DNA from: Mucilaginibacter phenanthrenivorans
Lineage (GTDB): Bacteria > Bacteroidota > Bacteroidia > Sphingobacteriales > Sphingobacteriaceae
DNA: 64,000 nucleotides
Direction: 5' to 3'
Assembly (NCBI RefSeq): GCF_024721155.1
Contig: NZ_JAHVAP010000013.1
Span: 86,377-150,376, forward strand
Positions 1 to 7,957 of this stretch are shown piece after piece. Each line of letters opens with the position of its first letter. Position 1 is the stretch's first letter. The notes below the pieces were generated by a model. That model made no database searches, was not told where the DNA came from, and saw nothing but the letters and a program-made list of their open reading frames with translations. The position numbers and the translations under genes were made by a program.

Positions 1-729
1 CTGACAAACCGTGTCCGAAACGACTTTACCTGTAGATAAGAATAAATCGCTTGTCCTTCCGGCATAACCACATCTTCTGTAATATAAGGTTTAGCGGATA
101 ATGGCTGGGCGATCTCAACATCGGCAACGGTCATATTGCCTGTAAACAGGCTTTTAAAAAATGCGCCGGGATAATCCTTATTCTTCCTTGTTGAATTATA
201 AGCCATGTAAGCGATATTATCGAAATAGCCAGCCGTTCCCGGCGGCGTTGCCCTGACCAGTTTATCCATCACCAGATTTATCTGGTTATAGCCTGTCTGT
301 TGTTTATCAAATCCCTTGATTTTAATACAAAGCCCTTGCCCCCCGGTTGTATCTTTCGGCATGGTGCTGTTATCAATAGCAGCATCGATATTTTGCGCCT
401 CACCGTCCGGCTGAAAGCCACTTGGCAGTACGCTATAAGACCCGCTGCCTAACATTTCGACGGTGTTGCCGGAGCCAGGTTTCAGAATGACCTTGTTACC
501 GCCGCCATAAAGTTCTGCGGCAATAAGCTTGTCGTTTTTATCGACACTCAGCACGATGCGGCTGAACCCGATGGATTTTACCACATAGCCGTTGGGATAG
601 GTCGTTGTATTAGCGACGGTGACCGGGCCGGTCGGCCCGGTTTGGTTATTATTATTTGTACTTGATTTTCCGCAGGAGAAAAACAAAACGGCAATTGGTA
701 TCAATGCCAAAATAGAATGTTTTTTCATG
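1..729 (-). CDS. Partial secreted lipoprotein, function unknown (3' end outside window)
   Basis: An ATG at 729 opens a frame that runs to the left edge of the window without a stop (at least 243 codons), so the C-terminus is not visible. The N-terminus is a short lipoprotein signal: MKKHSILA, a hydrophobic stretch and a lipobox ending LFFSCG, followed by a Ser/Asn-rich linker (STNNNNQTGPTGP). The visible mature part is rich in Gly, Asn and Tyr and contains no catalytic motif I recognise; it looks like a beta-rich surface or periplasmic protein. It starts 15 bp after the stop of the FISUMP-type gene at 745-1545 on the same strand, so the two are probably one operon. Real gene: sure. Function: unknown. 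Confidence 0.8.
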
Positions 730-744
730 ATAATGTCGTCTCGA

Positions 745-1545
745 TTACTTTTTAGATTTTAAACAACGAATGGCAAATCCATAGCCTCGTTCAAACTCCC
801 TCACTTTGCCGGAAACGAGTTCTAACGCCGCATCGGGGGTGCTTGTCCAAAAATTGGCGGAACGCCCTCTGAACCTTATGGTAGTCCCGTTAGTGCCATC
901 CCTGCTGCCGGACAGGGACAATCTTAAACTGGAATTCCAGCCCCCGTTTGCGTCCGTTATATATTCGAGATTAATAATGTTTTGTAATTCTGCGGCACTC
1001 GGCAAGTGCCAGCCTTCGCCCATCGCCTTGCAGGGATCGCAGCCATTATCGGCAGTGACTTCGGCAGGCGTTGCCGCCGTCCATTGGTCGGTCGATTTTT
1101 CATCCCGCCACCACCGGGAGACAACACCCCAATAAAACGGATTAACGCCCGTTTTGTCTAAATCTATCGGATGCCAATCTTTATCCTCGTCGCGCCGGGT
1201 ATTGGCAGGATAATAAAGTTGGTGGCCGTCATCCCATCTGCCCCACTGGAACAAATCGCCAAAGCTGTCTTCGTCGTGCAAGTCGATGGCCACGCGCTTG
1301 CTGCCGAGGCTTTGTTGCAGCCAAATATTACCGTCTTTGGCTCTTACTGTCGTATAGGTAACTTTTTTCTTTTGGTAAATAAAAGTCACTTTCCCGGTAT
1401 CGCCGACAGTTAGGCCAGGGTCTGTGTTGGTGAGCGTTGTTTTAACGGTGTTATTGGCCGTTGTGGTTTTTCGTTTTTGCTGGCCAAAGCAAAGGCCGCT
1501 TGTCAACGCAATAAGCAGCAACGCAACAAATAAAAATTGTCTCAT
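745..1545 (-). CDS. Secreted FISUMP-domain (Fibrobacter succinogenes major paralogous) protein
   Basis: 266 residues with a Sec signal peptide (MRQFLFVALLLIALTSGLCFG, cleavage near residue 21). The C-terminal two thirds matches the FISUMP pattern: a WGRWDDGHQ segment, CDPCKAMGEGWHLPSAAEL, then FWTSTP and a closing GYGFAIRCLKS. In this family the 'W(R/H)LPT..E' and 'YWTS..RC' blocks define a C-type-lectin-like fold found in surface proteins of Bacteroidota and Fibrobacteres. No enzyme activity is established. The gene precedes the lipoprotein at 1-729 by 15 bp, suggesting a two-gene surface operon next to an integrase; both may be cargo of a mobile segment. The family call is good; the ligand is unknown. 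Confidence 0.75.
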   Translation of the reverse strand: MRQFLFVALLLIALTSGLCFGQQKRKTTTANNTVKTTLTNTDPGLTVGDTGKVTFIYQKKKVTYTTVRAKDGNIWLQQSLGSKRVAIDLHDEDSFGDLFQWGRWDDGHQLYYPANTRRDEDKDWHPIDLDKTGVNPFYWGVVSRWWRDEKSTDQWTAATPAEVTADNGCDPCKAMGEGWHLPSAAELQNIINLEYITDANGGWNSSLRLSLSGSRDGTNGTTIRFRGRSANFWTSTPDAALELVSGKVREFERGYGFAIRCLKSKK

Positions 1546-1752
1546 ATATTAAAAATTTAAATTTTCAGGATACTTTATCGCCAATGCGATGTTTTGTTCC
1601 GTTTTCAGGAAATTTATCAAACAAATTTAAAATTAAATTTTGCGGATACAAATACTATTTAAAGGATAATAAAATCTTAAGTGGATTATTTATTAAATTA
1701 CTGGGATAATACATCTCTAAATGCATTTTTTTGCCTTTTATATCTTTATGAA

Positions 1753-1977
1753 ATGGAACGTGAGAAACGAAGATATAACCGGATAAAAGCCTATTTAGCC
1801 CTGAAACACAAGTCGAATAAATCGCTTGCTGAGCATCTAAACGTCAGTGCGCAAACGGTATCGAAATGGTGCACCAATTACAGTCATCCCTCATTGCCTG
1901 AACTCTATGCTATCGCCGAGTTTCTTGACGTCAATGTGTGCGAATTACTGGAACCGATGCCGTTAAAACAGGGATAG
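1753..1977 (+). CDS. Small XRE-family DNA-binding protein
   Basis: 74 residues from the ATG at 1753. A GTG at 1681 would add 24 residues that look untranslated (hydrophobic, Asn/Leu/Phe/Cys-rich), and a TAtcTTTa -10-like element lies inside that stretch, so the later start is preferred. The protein is a single helix-turn-helix: KSLAEHLNVSAQTVSKW is the recognition helix region, followed by PSLPELYAIAEFLDVNVCELL, the typical HTH_3 helix 4/5 signature. It probably represses or controls genes of the adjacent element that encodes the integrase at 2127-3431, as such small Cro/CI-like proteins commonly do; that link is inferred from position only. Confidence 0.75.
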   Translation: MEREKRRYNRIKAYLALKHKSNKSLAEHLNVSAQTVSKWCTNYSHPSLPELYAIAEFLDVNVCELLEPMPLKQG

Positions 1978-2010
1978 GATATGTCGGTAGGGGCGTCATG
2001 TTTCAATCAG

Positions 2011-2042
2011 TTTGATGAACCCGTAACGGTTGAGTATATTTG
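2011..2042 (+). promoter_or_regulatory. Strong Bacteroidota-type promoter
   Basis: TTTG at 2011-2014, a 20-bp spacer, then TATATTTG at 2035-2042. This matches the Bacteroidota sigma-ABfr consensus (TTTG-N~19-TAnnTTTG) at every fixed position. No long gene follows before the terminator at 2091-2126, so it most likely drives a short RNA. Confidence 0.6.
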
Positions 2043-2047
2043 CAGTT

Positions 2048-2126
2048 CATATGGCGGAATTCTTCCGCCTATTGTGATAAGGTTTAGGTTAAAGCCCCCA
2101 AGCAGCGAGTGTAAGGGGGCTTTTAT
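2048..2126 (+). ncRNA. Candidate ~80-nt small RNA between regulator and integrase
   Basis: Transcription from the consensus promoter at 2011-2042 would begin near 2048. The transcript would contain a perfect 7-bp hairpin (GGCGGAA-TTC-TTCCGCC, 2053-2069) and end at a rho-independent terminator (2091-2126). It also includes an 8-codon reading frame (MAEFFRLL) starting at the ATG near 2051, inside the hairpin. A promoter, hairpin and terminator packed in 115 bp beside an integrase suggest a regulatory RNA of the element; a leader peptide is an alternative. The exact start is inferred. Confidence 0.4.
2091..2126. terminator. Bidirectional rho-independent terminator
   Basis: AAAGCCCCC (2091-2099) pairs perfectly with GGGGGCTTT (2115-2123), followed by TTTTATTT on the + strand. 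It sits immediately beyond the integrase stop (2127) on the other strand, so it can end both the rightward short transcript and the leftward integrase transcript. Confidence 0.75.
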
Positions 2127-3431
2127 TTATCCGACCATTTGCATGGCGGCAGTAGAACTTGGCTTGTTGATATTAACCGGTTCGAAATTTAATACAGCAT
2201 CCATTGCCTCGTCAGCTTCTTTGTGAATAAAGTTTTTCATGTAATTCATGGTTGTTAAAATGATCGAATGACGGAATATCTTTTGCAGCATCAACAAGGA
2301 AATATTCATTTCGCCAGCTACATTGCCAAATGCATGTCGTGAAATGTGCATGGTCAATGGATGCATTAAACCAGCTGCGGGACCTACATAATTCCGAAGT
2401 ACTGTCGAAATTGCGCTCACTCGCGTGCTTATGAATTTTTTGATTTCAAACTTGCTCGCGAAATTGGGCAGTTCCTTAAGATCAGGAAAAATAAAATCAT
2501 TGGGGCCGCGTTTTTCATCTTCATATTGGAAAAGAATATTCTCAACCTTTTGGACAACATTTTTTGAAATTACCAACGAACCCGGTTTATGGTTCTTGCC
2601 CATTGTATAATGCAGTCGGTTATCTTTAAAATCACTCCATTTCAAGCGCAATACATCGGAGGCACGCATACCGCCAAAATAAAATGAAATCAACCAAAGA
2701 TTACGAGCGTGATTATACTTCCGATTGGTCAGTTCAACACTCTCTATCAGCAGAACATCGGCCATTGAAAGGCCATGTTTTGCGGTTTCAGGCGCCTTTA
2801 TTTCCATACCACCCTCGCCGAACGGATAATATTTTTGTTCGACTACAGAGGCTGTAATGGCGCTATTGAATAGTTCACGTATAAATGATAGTTTATTATT
2901 CACAGTCACTGGGGACATGTTCTTTTGCTTCTTGCCGATTTTGACATCGTTAGCCAGGTAGGCTTTGTAACGATCGAGTAATGAAACCGTGATTTCGGGG
3001 AAAATTATATCAGAACCGTTCAAAAAATTCTTGAAGTGTTCCATACTTGCAATTGCTGAATTGCGTTCGGTATATTTTCCTGCTTTCTTTAGTGATTTCC
3101 CGTATTCTTCCCCAAATTTAAAAAAGCTTGTAGCACTGTTTGGTTTGATTTTTCGAATCACTGCTTTTGACGAAACATTGTCATTTGCCGTCTGCATTTC
3201 TATGGCAGTATTGTTTGCCTCTGCAAGTTTCTTTAAAAGGTAATTATTTAGCTTTGTATGATTAAGATGCGTAGTTTTAACGCGGCGTTTTTTTGCGTCC
3301 CAATCACGATGGAATAACCTTATATCAGTATGGTTGATCGACGGTTTGCCATCTTTGTAAATCTTTAAAACAAGGGGTGAAGTGCCGTCGGAAAGCACTT
3401 TTTTGCGGAGGTAAAATCTAACTGTTGCCAT
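2127..3431 (-). CDS. Tyrosine recombinase / phage-type integrase
   Basis: 434 residues in the three-part layout of Bacteroidota tyrosine recombinases: an N-terminal arm-DNA-binding domain (1-90, RFYLRKKVLSDGTSPLVLKI), a SAM-like core-binding domain (about 100-200) and a catalytic domain (about 220-410). Catalytic residues are readable: Arg256 (GGMRASDVLRLKW), His362 and Arg365 (MHISRHAFGN), His388 (FRHS) and nucleophile Tyr397 (TTMNYMKN). It should therefore be active. It catalyses site-specific integration and excision of an element, which probably extends leftwards from here (XRE regulator, surface proteins). No tRNA lies beside it, so the attachment site is unclear; the perfect palindrome at 3550-3576 upstream is a candidate recombination or regulatory site. 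Confidence 0.92.
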   Translation of the reverse strand: MATVRFYLRKKVLSDGTSPLVLKIYKDGKPSINHTDIRLFHRDWDAKKRRVKTTHLNHTKLNNYLLKKLAEANNTAIEMQTANDNVSSKAVIRKIKPNSATSFFKFGEEYGKSLKKAGKYTERNSAIASMEHFKNFLNGSDIIFPEITVSLLDRYKAYLANDVKIGKKQKNMSPVTVNNKLSFIRELFNSAITASVVEQKYYPFGEGGMEIKAPETAKHGLSMADVLLIESVELTNRKYNHARNLWLISFYFGGMRASDVLRLKWSDFKDNRLHYTMGKNHKPGSLVISKNVVQKVENILFQYEDEKRGPNDFIFPDLKELPNFASKFEIKKFISTRVSAISTVLRNYVGPAAGLMHPLTMHISRHAFGNVAGEMNISLLMLQKIFRHSIILTTMNYMKNFIHKEADEAMDAVLNFEPVNINKPSSTAAMQMVG

Positions 3432-3497
3432 GTGTGGGTCACTTATGTGTCACACAATTTACGAATTATTCCGCACTTTTCCGAATCTTTTTTTAAC

Positions 3498-3532
3498 AAA
3501 AAGTGCCTTTAAACGCCAGAAAGGCGCTTTTT
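3498..3532. terminator. Stem-loop, probable bidirectional terminator
   Basis: AAAGTGCCTTT (about 3500-3510) can pair with AAAGGCGCTTT (3520-3530) with one G-U wobble; a T-run flanks each side. It lies between the thioredoxin stop and the integrase start (both leftward), so it would separate the two transcripts. Confidence 0.5.
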
Positions 3533-3549
3533 GAACCAAGTTGAACCAC

Positions 3550-3576
3550 TTTACGAAGTTTTCAAAACTTCGTAAA
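3550..3576. repeat. Perfect 27-bp palindrome between integrase and trxA
   Basis: The 13-nt arm TTTACGAAGTTTT and its exact reverse complement are separated by a single base. No T-run follows on either strand, so it is not an ordinary terminator. It sits 119 bp upstream of the integrase start, where an attachment core, a recombinase binding site or an operator would be expected. Confidence 0.6.
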
Positions 3577-3612
3577 TCTTTGTATCTAACCTTTCGCCCT
3601 TAACCTACTTCC

Positions 3613-3909
3613 TCATACAAACTGCTCAATAACCTGCTGCAATTGCCCGGCCTGCATTACGCCGCTTTGGCGCCATTTGGTTTGGCTGTTTTTAAAGATC
3701 ATGAGTGTGGGTACGCTTTGAACTTTATAGGCGTTTGCCGCCGATGGGTTTTTGTCGATATCGATTTTGATGATGGTAACTTTGTCGCCTAAGGCATCCT
3801 TTACCTGTTTTAGTATGGGCGGCATCATTTTACACGGTCCGCACCACTCTGCCGAAAAGTCAACCAATACGGGTTTTTCTGATGCTATGATCTCCTGGAA
3901 ATTTGCCAT
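3613..3909 (-). CDS. trxA: Thioredoxin
   Basis: 98 residues, a complete thioredoxin fold with the active site WCGPC (Cys23 and Cys26), the cis-proline loop VPT (Pro67) and the usual KIDIDKNP beta-strand segment. It has no signal peptide, so it acts as a cytoplasmic dithiol reductant for ribonucleotide reductase, methionine sulfoxide reductase and similar enzymes, recycled by thioredoxin reductase. It is slightly shorter than E. coli TrxA (109 residues) because the N-terminal strand is abbreviated. It is transcribed alone: a hairpin (3498-3532) follows and a dispersed repeat (4007-4156) precedes it. TATCTTGG about 20 bp upstream of the ATG resembles the TAnnTTTG element. Confidence 0.95.
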   Translation of the reverse strand: MANFQEIIASEKPVLVDFSAEWCGPCKMMPPILKQVKDALGDKVTIIKIDIDKNPSAANAYKVQSVPTLMIFKNSQTKWRQSGVMQAGQLQQVIEQFV

Positions 3910-4006
3910 GATGTTTTGGATTTATACCAAGATAACGCTTTTATCAGGGATAAGGTTTATTGTTTGATGAAAATTACGTGGAATAAACAAAGAGATAATT
4001 AATACA

Positions 4007-4156
4007 GCGTCATTGCGAGGTACGAAGCAAGCTCTGCACAGGACAATCAATGAACGCTGGTTTTAGTTGGACCTTGTGGCCGCTGACCGGTTGCCACAAT
4101 ATCTTCCTTCCCTGATCTGTATAGTTTAGAGGTTGCTTCGTTCCTCGCAATGACGC
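4007..4156. repeat. Dispersed palindromic repeat, family R1 (copy a)
   Basis: A 150-bp element bounded by perfect terminal inverted repeats GCGTCATTGCGAGG / CCTCGCAATGACGC. Inside, the order is 'aagcaagctctg', 'ggacaatcaa', 'ttgccacaatat', 'gatctgtatagtttagaggttgcttcgtt'. The copy at 21444-21592 is the same subtype in the opposite orientation. Further copies lie at 12021-12193, 24453-24574, 59735-59876, 61726-61896 and 63719-64000. It is intergenic and has no credible coding content. Confidence 0.85.
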
Positions 4157-4171
4157 GAGTAGGACGGTGGG

Positions 4172-5053
4172 CTAATGCATCACCTTTGGCCTTACCCCGC
4201 TGATCGGCTGCAAAATATTATTATCTGAAAGCCAATCAGCCAAACGCTGCGGCCATGTGTTGATCGATCTCAATTTCGACCGTTGCCCCATGTTGAAGCC
4301 GTGCGCACCCTGCGTAAAAAGGTGAGCCTCGACAGGTACTTTAGCATCGCGGTAGCGTTGCAGCAGTTGCATAACGGATATGGAGCAGCAGGGATCGTCA
4401 TTGGCTGCCAGTAAAAATGCGGGCGGTGCATCAGCCGGAACAACATCCGGAATATAAAGCGGACCGGGATAGATCTGGATCACGAACGCGGGTTTTGAAC
4501 TTTGGCGGTCGATGGGGTCCGGCGCATTCGGATCGCCTTTACCTTTATCAAAAGCTACCATATCAACCACCTCGCCGCCTGCCGAGAAACCCATCATCCC
4601 GATGCGGTTGGTATCGATCCCAAACTCCGCCGCTCGACTGCGAACCAGGCGCATTGCCCTGAAACCATCCTGTTTGGCATGTACATCAATTTTATAGGGA
4701 GATAAGGTATCGCGGCCTAAGCGGTATTTCAGCACAAATACAGCAACACCAAGGTTGTTCAGAAATTTAGCAGGGTCGATCCCCTCCGCGGTATAAACCA
4801 GCAAACGGTGCCCTCCGCCCGGGCAGATCACCACGGCAGTGCCTGTGGCCTTATCCTTTGGTGGCAGGAAAACGGTAAGCGATGGGTTGTGGATATTCTT
4901 TACCCAATAATCCTTTGCCTGTTCAGGCTCGTTACGGCGATTCTCAAAACCCGGCGCACCTTTGGCCCAAAGCGGGATAACCAATGGTTCGGTTTGCGCG
5001 AACAATGCGGCAGGGATAACCAATAAGACGATTAGGCTTTTGAGGTATTTCAT
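4172..5053 (-). CDS. Secreted alpha/beta hydrolase, acetyl-esterase/xylan-esterase type
   Basis: 293 residues with a Sec signal peptide (MKYLKSLIVLLVIPAALFAQ). The mature protein is an alpha/beta-hydrolase of the BD-FAE/Aes type. The oxyanion motif CPGGGHR takes the place of HGGG, the nucleophile elbow is GFSAGG, the acid is in AANDDPC and the catalytic His is in GAHGFNMG. Members remove acetyl or short acyl groups from sugars or xylan in the periplasm or outside the cell. It stands alone between the R1 repeat (4007-4156) and the large palindrome at 5122-5191. Fold and catalytic triad are clear; the substrate is not. Confidence 0.85.
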   Translation of the reverse strand: MKYLKSLIVLLVIPAALFAQTEPLVIPLWAKGAPGFENRRNEPEQAKDYWVKNIHNPSLTVFLPPKDKATGTAVVICPGGGHRLLVYTAEGIDPAKFLNNLGVAVFVLKYRLGRDTLSPYKIDVHAKQDGFRAMRLVRSRAAEFGIDTNRIGMMGFSAGGEVVDMVAFDKGKGDPNAPDPIDRQSSKPAFVIQIYPGPLYIPDVVPADAPPAFLLAANDDPCCSISVMQLLQRYRDAKVPVEAHLFTQGAHGFNMGQRSKLRSINTWPQRLADWLSDNNILQPISGVRPKVMH

Positions 5054-5121
5054 AATGGCGACGGATATTTAAATTAAAGATAATATAATTTAAAGTCCGA
5101 CCATAATCGAATAATAAAATG

Positions 5122-5191
5122 GTAGGGGCGTATAGCATACGCCCTATTCGCATTTTGTCGCTTGCTGAGGGCGTATGCTATACGCCCCTAC
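5122..5191. repeat. Perfect 23-bp inverted repeat, family R2
   Basis: Two 23-nt arms (5122-5144 and 5169-5191) are exact reverse complements, core GTAGGGGCGTATAGC...; the loop is 24 nt. Each arm is itself nearly palindromic (GGGCGTAT-AGC-ATACGCCC). It lies between the phospholipase stop (5224) and the esterase start (5053), both leftward, and could fold into a very stable hairpin that ends the phospholipase transcript. Confidence 0.8.
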
Positions 5192-5223
5192 TGAATACGC
5201 CGCAGGTTTCCAAGACATAACAC

Positions 5224-7758
5224 CTATACCATCCCCATTTTAGGATCACTATAAGACGGGTTACCTGTTTCAACACGACCAGCGTAACGCTTCTCAAACG
5301 AAGTGCTGCCACTTACCTTAACGCTGAAATCATACCATCCATGGCTGTTGGCAAGGTTAAGCACCAGGTTTGATGTCCCCGATGGTTTAACGGCAACGGC
5401 GTGGTTATTGGTTTTATAAGCATGATCAATAATCTGCACCGAATGTTGTTTGTTGCTTAAGTTATGCAGGGCAAGCTGGATATTGCCGGTAAGTTTTTTA
5501 CTGTCCGTAAGGCTGTGTTGGTATTCGCAGGTAACATCCAATTCCGGATCATTGGCATTGCCTTTAAACTCGCGGAAAAAGCCGTTTGGCCCGTAGGTAC
5601 GCAAGTGGTAATGGGTGTTTTCAAAATCGGTTAAGGGCCATTCGTCGGCAACGGTATCGCCGGCCTTTGCAGTGTAGGCCCAGGTGCGCACATCTTCGTT
5701 CAAATACTTGCCCGGTGCATAAACATTAAAGGGTGAACTCAATGCCTTATCGCCAAATACTTTATCACTCGCAGTAAATTTTACTCCGAATGACTTTTTA
5801 TCGGCACTTAACTTACCATCAACATACAGCTGGTATGGCAGTGCACACGATGGTTTAATGCCTTGTTCCTGCTTCGGCATGTAGGGCGATGTGTGCGGCG
5901 CTTTGTTTATCAGCGCAATTTCATCAGCGCTAAGCAGCTTATAATCGTCAGGCAGTTTTTTGAATTGTGCCTTGTGGATGCTTTCCGCGTGTTCGTCTTT
6001 TGCAACAAACTTTGGCATCGGAATCTCTTCGCCGTTATACGGACGGAACGTGGTTGTTAAGTCGCCGCAAACGGTACGGCGCCAGTCGCTGATGTTGGGC
6101 TCGGTTATTTTTTTGCCGATTTTAGCGGTCAGGAATTTCTCTAAAAATTGGAGGGTTGAGGTATGGTCAAATACTTCTGAATTCACATAACCGCCCTTGC
6201 TCCATGGCGAAGCGATAACCAGCGGCACACGGAAGCCTAAGCCAATGGAGTTTTCCTTTTCATATTTCTCGGGGAAGTTGTTACGGGCAAGCTCCTGTTC
6301 GCGGGTTACAAATTCAACGCGGGTATCAATACCGTCAGATACCTTGCCGGTTCCCGGTTTGTGCGAGTGTGGTGCGGTAAACGGCGGCACGTGGTCGAAG
6401 TAGCCGTCATTCTCATCGTATGCTAAAATGAAGATGGTTTTTTTCCAGACTTCGGGGTTCTTGGTCAGTATGTCCATCACTTCTGATACATACCATGCGC
6501 CAAACCAGGCCGCACTTGGGTGATCTGAAAAGTTTTCAGGAGCGGTTACCCATGATACGGTAGGCAATTTGCCGGTATTCACATCCTCTCTGAACTGGTG
6601 GAGCACATCGCCTTTAGGTACTTTGAGTTCGCGCTCGGTGCCGTTATCATCATATTTTAGATCGACCAGCGTACGGTAGTGCGGGTCGTTCTTGTTGTTA
6701 TCAAACGCTTTGTAATGCAGGCTTTTTTCCTTGTCTGACAGTTTATCAAACATCTCCACCTTATAGGTTTCGCGCTCCTTGATTACGTCTTTAAGGTATC
6801 CCTGCAGTGAGCGCAGTTGCTTTTTCAGGGGATTGATGTGCACATCCTCCGGCGGTAAAGCAGCAATCTGCTTTTGTAGCTCATCTATCTTTTCAGGCAG
6901 TTCCTTTGCACGTTTTTCCATCGCCTCGATATGCGGCGGGTGCAAATGGATGTTATATTGCGCAAAAAACTCCAGCGCGTTATCCTGGAAGTTTGATAGC
7001 CATGGATCTTCTTCGCCCTCAAAACCTGTATCAATGGCAACCTCGTTTTGGTAGCATTTCCAGGAGATGCCGGCATCTTCCAGGCGCTCGGGGAAAGTGG
7101 CCCACTTAAGGGTCCCATAATCCATATCCTCGTTCCAAACATGCGCGCGTGAATCTTCGTGCTGTTCTTCGCGTACGGTGCCCGTCCAGAAGTACAACCT
7201 GTTAGGATTTGTGCCGGTTAAGGCTGAGCAAAAATTCTGGTCGCAAACGGTAAACGCATCGGCAAGGGCGTAGTAAAAAGGAATATCTTCACGGGTATGG
7301 TAGCCCAAAGTTAAAGGCATATTAGCATATTCCTTGTTGCCATTGCGTTTGTTATCCAGCCATTTATCAAACTTGCCGTCGTTACGGGCATTTACCTGGT
7401 TGCGCCATGAATGCGGCAGCGAACTCATCCATGTTGATTTTGTGTTTTTTATGTCGAGGCGGAAAGGTGCATAAGTCTCGCCTTTTATGTTCGATTGCAG
7501 CCACACTTTGTTTTTGTTGGGTAGATCAATTGCACGCGGATCGTTATAGCCACGAACACCTTTCAACATCCCGTAAACGTGATCGAACGAGCGGTTTTCC
7601 TGCATCAGGATCACAATGTGCTCAGCATCCATGTAGGTGCTGCCCGGTGCCGGGTTAATAGCCATTGCCTTTTGAATAGAGGCGGGGATCAAGCCCGTTA
7701 TACCAGCCGCACCTGTTAATAGCGCCGCTTTTTTTAAGAAATCTCTCCTGGTATCCAT
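5224..7758 (-). CDS. plcC: Phosphocholine-specific (non-haemolytic type) phospholipase C, Tat-exported
   Basis: 844 residues of the bacterial PC-PLC/acid-phosphatase superfamily. The N-terminus is a twin-arginine signal (TRRDFLKKAALLTG). The phosphoesterase domain (about 45-560) has MQENRSFDHVYG, the nucleophile region SALTGTNPNRLYFW, AYDENDGYFDHVPPF and the HTSTLQFLE segment. Two C-terminal beta repeats of the DUF756 type (about 630-720 and 740-840) close the protein, as in PlcH/PlcN. It hydrolyses phosphodiester-linked head groups from lipids such as phosphatidylcholine or sphingomyelin outside the cytoplasm; related enzymes could also free phosphonate head groups. It is downstream of, and on the same strand as, the FAD oxidoreductase/DUF5690/PhnX-like operon, separated by 188 bp of repeats. 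I infer it supplies substrate to that pathway. Confidence 0.88.
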   Translation of the reverse strand: MDTRRDFLKKAALLTGAAGITGLIPASIQKAMAINPAPGSTYMDAEHIVILMQENRSFDHVYGMLKGVRGYNDPRAIDLPNKNKVWLQSNIKGETYAPFRLDIKNTKSTWMSSLPHSWRNQVNARNDGKFDKWLDNKRNGNKEYANMPLTLGYHTREDIPFYYALADAFTVCDQNFCSALTGTNPNRLYFWTGTVREEQHEDSRAHVWNEDMDYGTLKWATFPERLEDAGISWKCYQNEVAIDTGFEGEEDPWLSNFQDNALEFFAQYNIHLHPPHIEAMEKRAKELPEKIDELQKQIAALPPEDVHINPLKKQLRSLQGYLKDVIKERETYKVEMFDKLSDKEKSLHYKAFDNNKNDPHYRTLVDLKYDDNGTERELKVPKGDVLHQFREDVNTGKLPTVSWVTAPENFSDHPSAAWFGAWYVSEVMDILTKNPEVWKKTIFILAYDENDGYFDHVPPFTAPHSHKPGTGKVSDGIDTRVEFVTREQELARNNFPEKYEKENSIGLGFRVPLVIASPWSKGGYVNSEVFDHTSTLQFLEKFLTAKIGKKITEPNISDWRRTVCGDLTTTFRPYNGEEIPMPKFVAKDEHAESIHKAQFKKLPDDYKLLSADEIALINKAPHTSPYMPKQEQGIKPSCALPYQLYVDGKLSADKKSFGVKFTASDKVFGDKALSSPFNVYAPGKYLNEDVRTWAYTAKAGDTVADEWPLTDFENTHYHLRTYGPNGFFREFKGNANDPELDVTCEYQHSLTDSKKLTGNIQLALHNLSNKQHSVQIIDHAYKTNNHAVAVKPSGTSNLVLNLANSHGWYDFSVKVSGSTSFEKRYAGRVETGNPSYSDPKMGMV

Positions 7759-7764
7759 ATTTTT

Positions 7765-7957
7765 AGTTCATGGTTCATAGTTGATGGTTCATGGCAGCTG
7801 CAAAAGCCACCGGATATAACTATGAACTATTTATTAATGTATTTCAAATTTAGCGTTTTCTATTAGTTCATAGTTGATGGTTAATGGTAGCTGCAATTTT
7901 TTTGGTGTACAGCTAATCTTTCCGGCTATGAACTATGAACCATCAACTATGAACTCC
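7765..7957. repeat. Palindromic word repeat, family R3 ('agttcatggttcatagttgatgg')
   Basis: Tandem 'words' agttcatgg / ttcatag / ttgatgg fill 7765-7795, recur at 7865-7891, and appear inverted (atgaactatgaaccatcaa) at 7927-7956, forming a long imperfect hairpin. The right end overlaps the 3' end of the FAD oxidoreductase gene: its last codons (AGT TCA TAG) are the repeat word itself. Another copy lies at 33957-33990. Confidence 0.75.

Noticed and set aside
1981..2226. 81-codon frame on the plus strand after the XRE gene
   Set aside because: It crosses a promoter, a hairpin and a terminator and continues into the antisense of the integrase gene.
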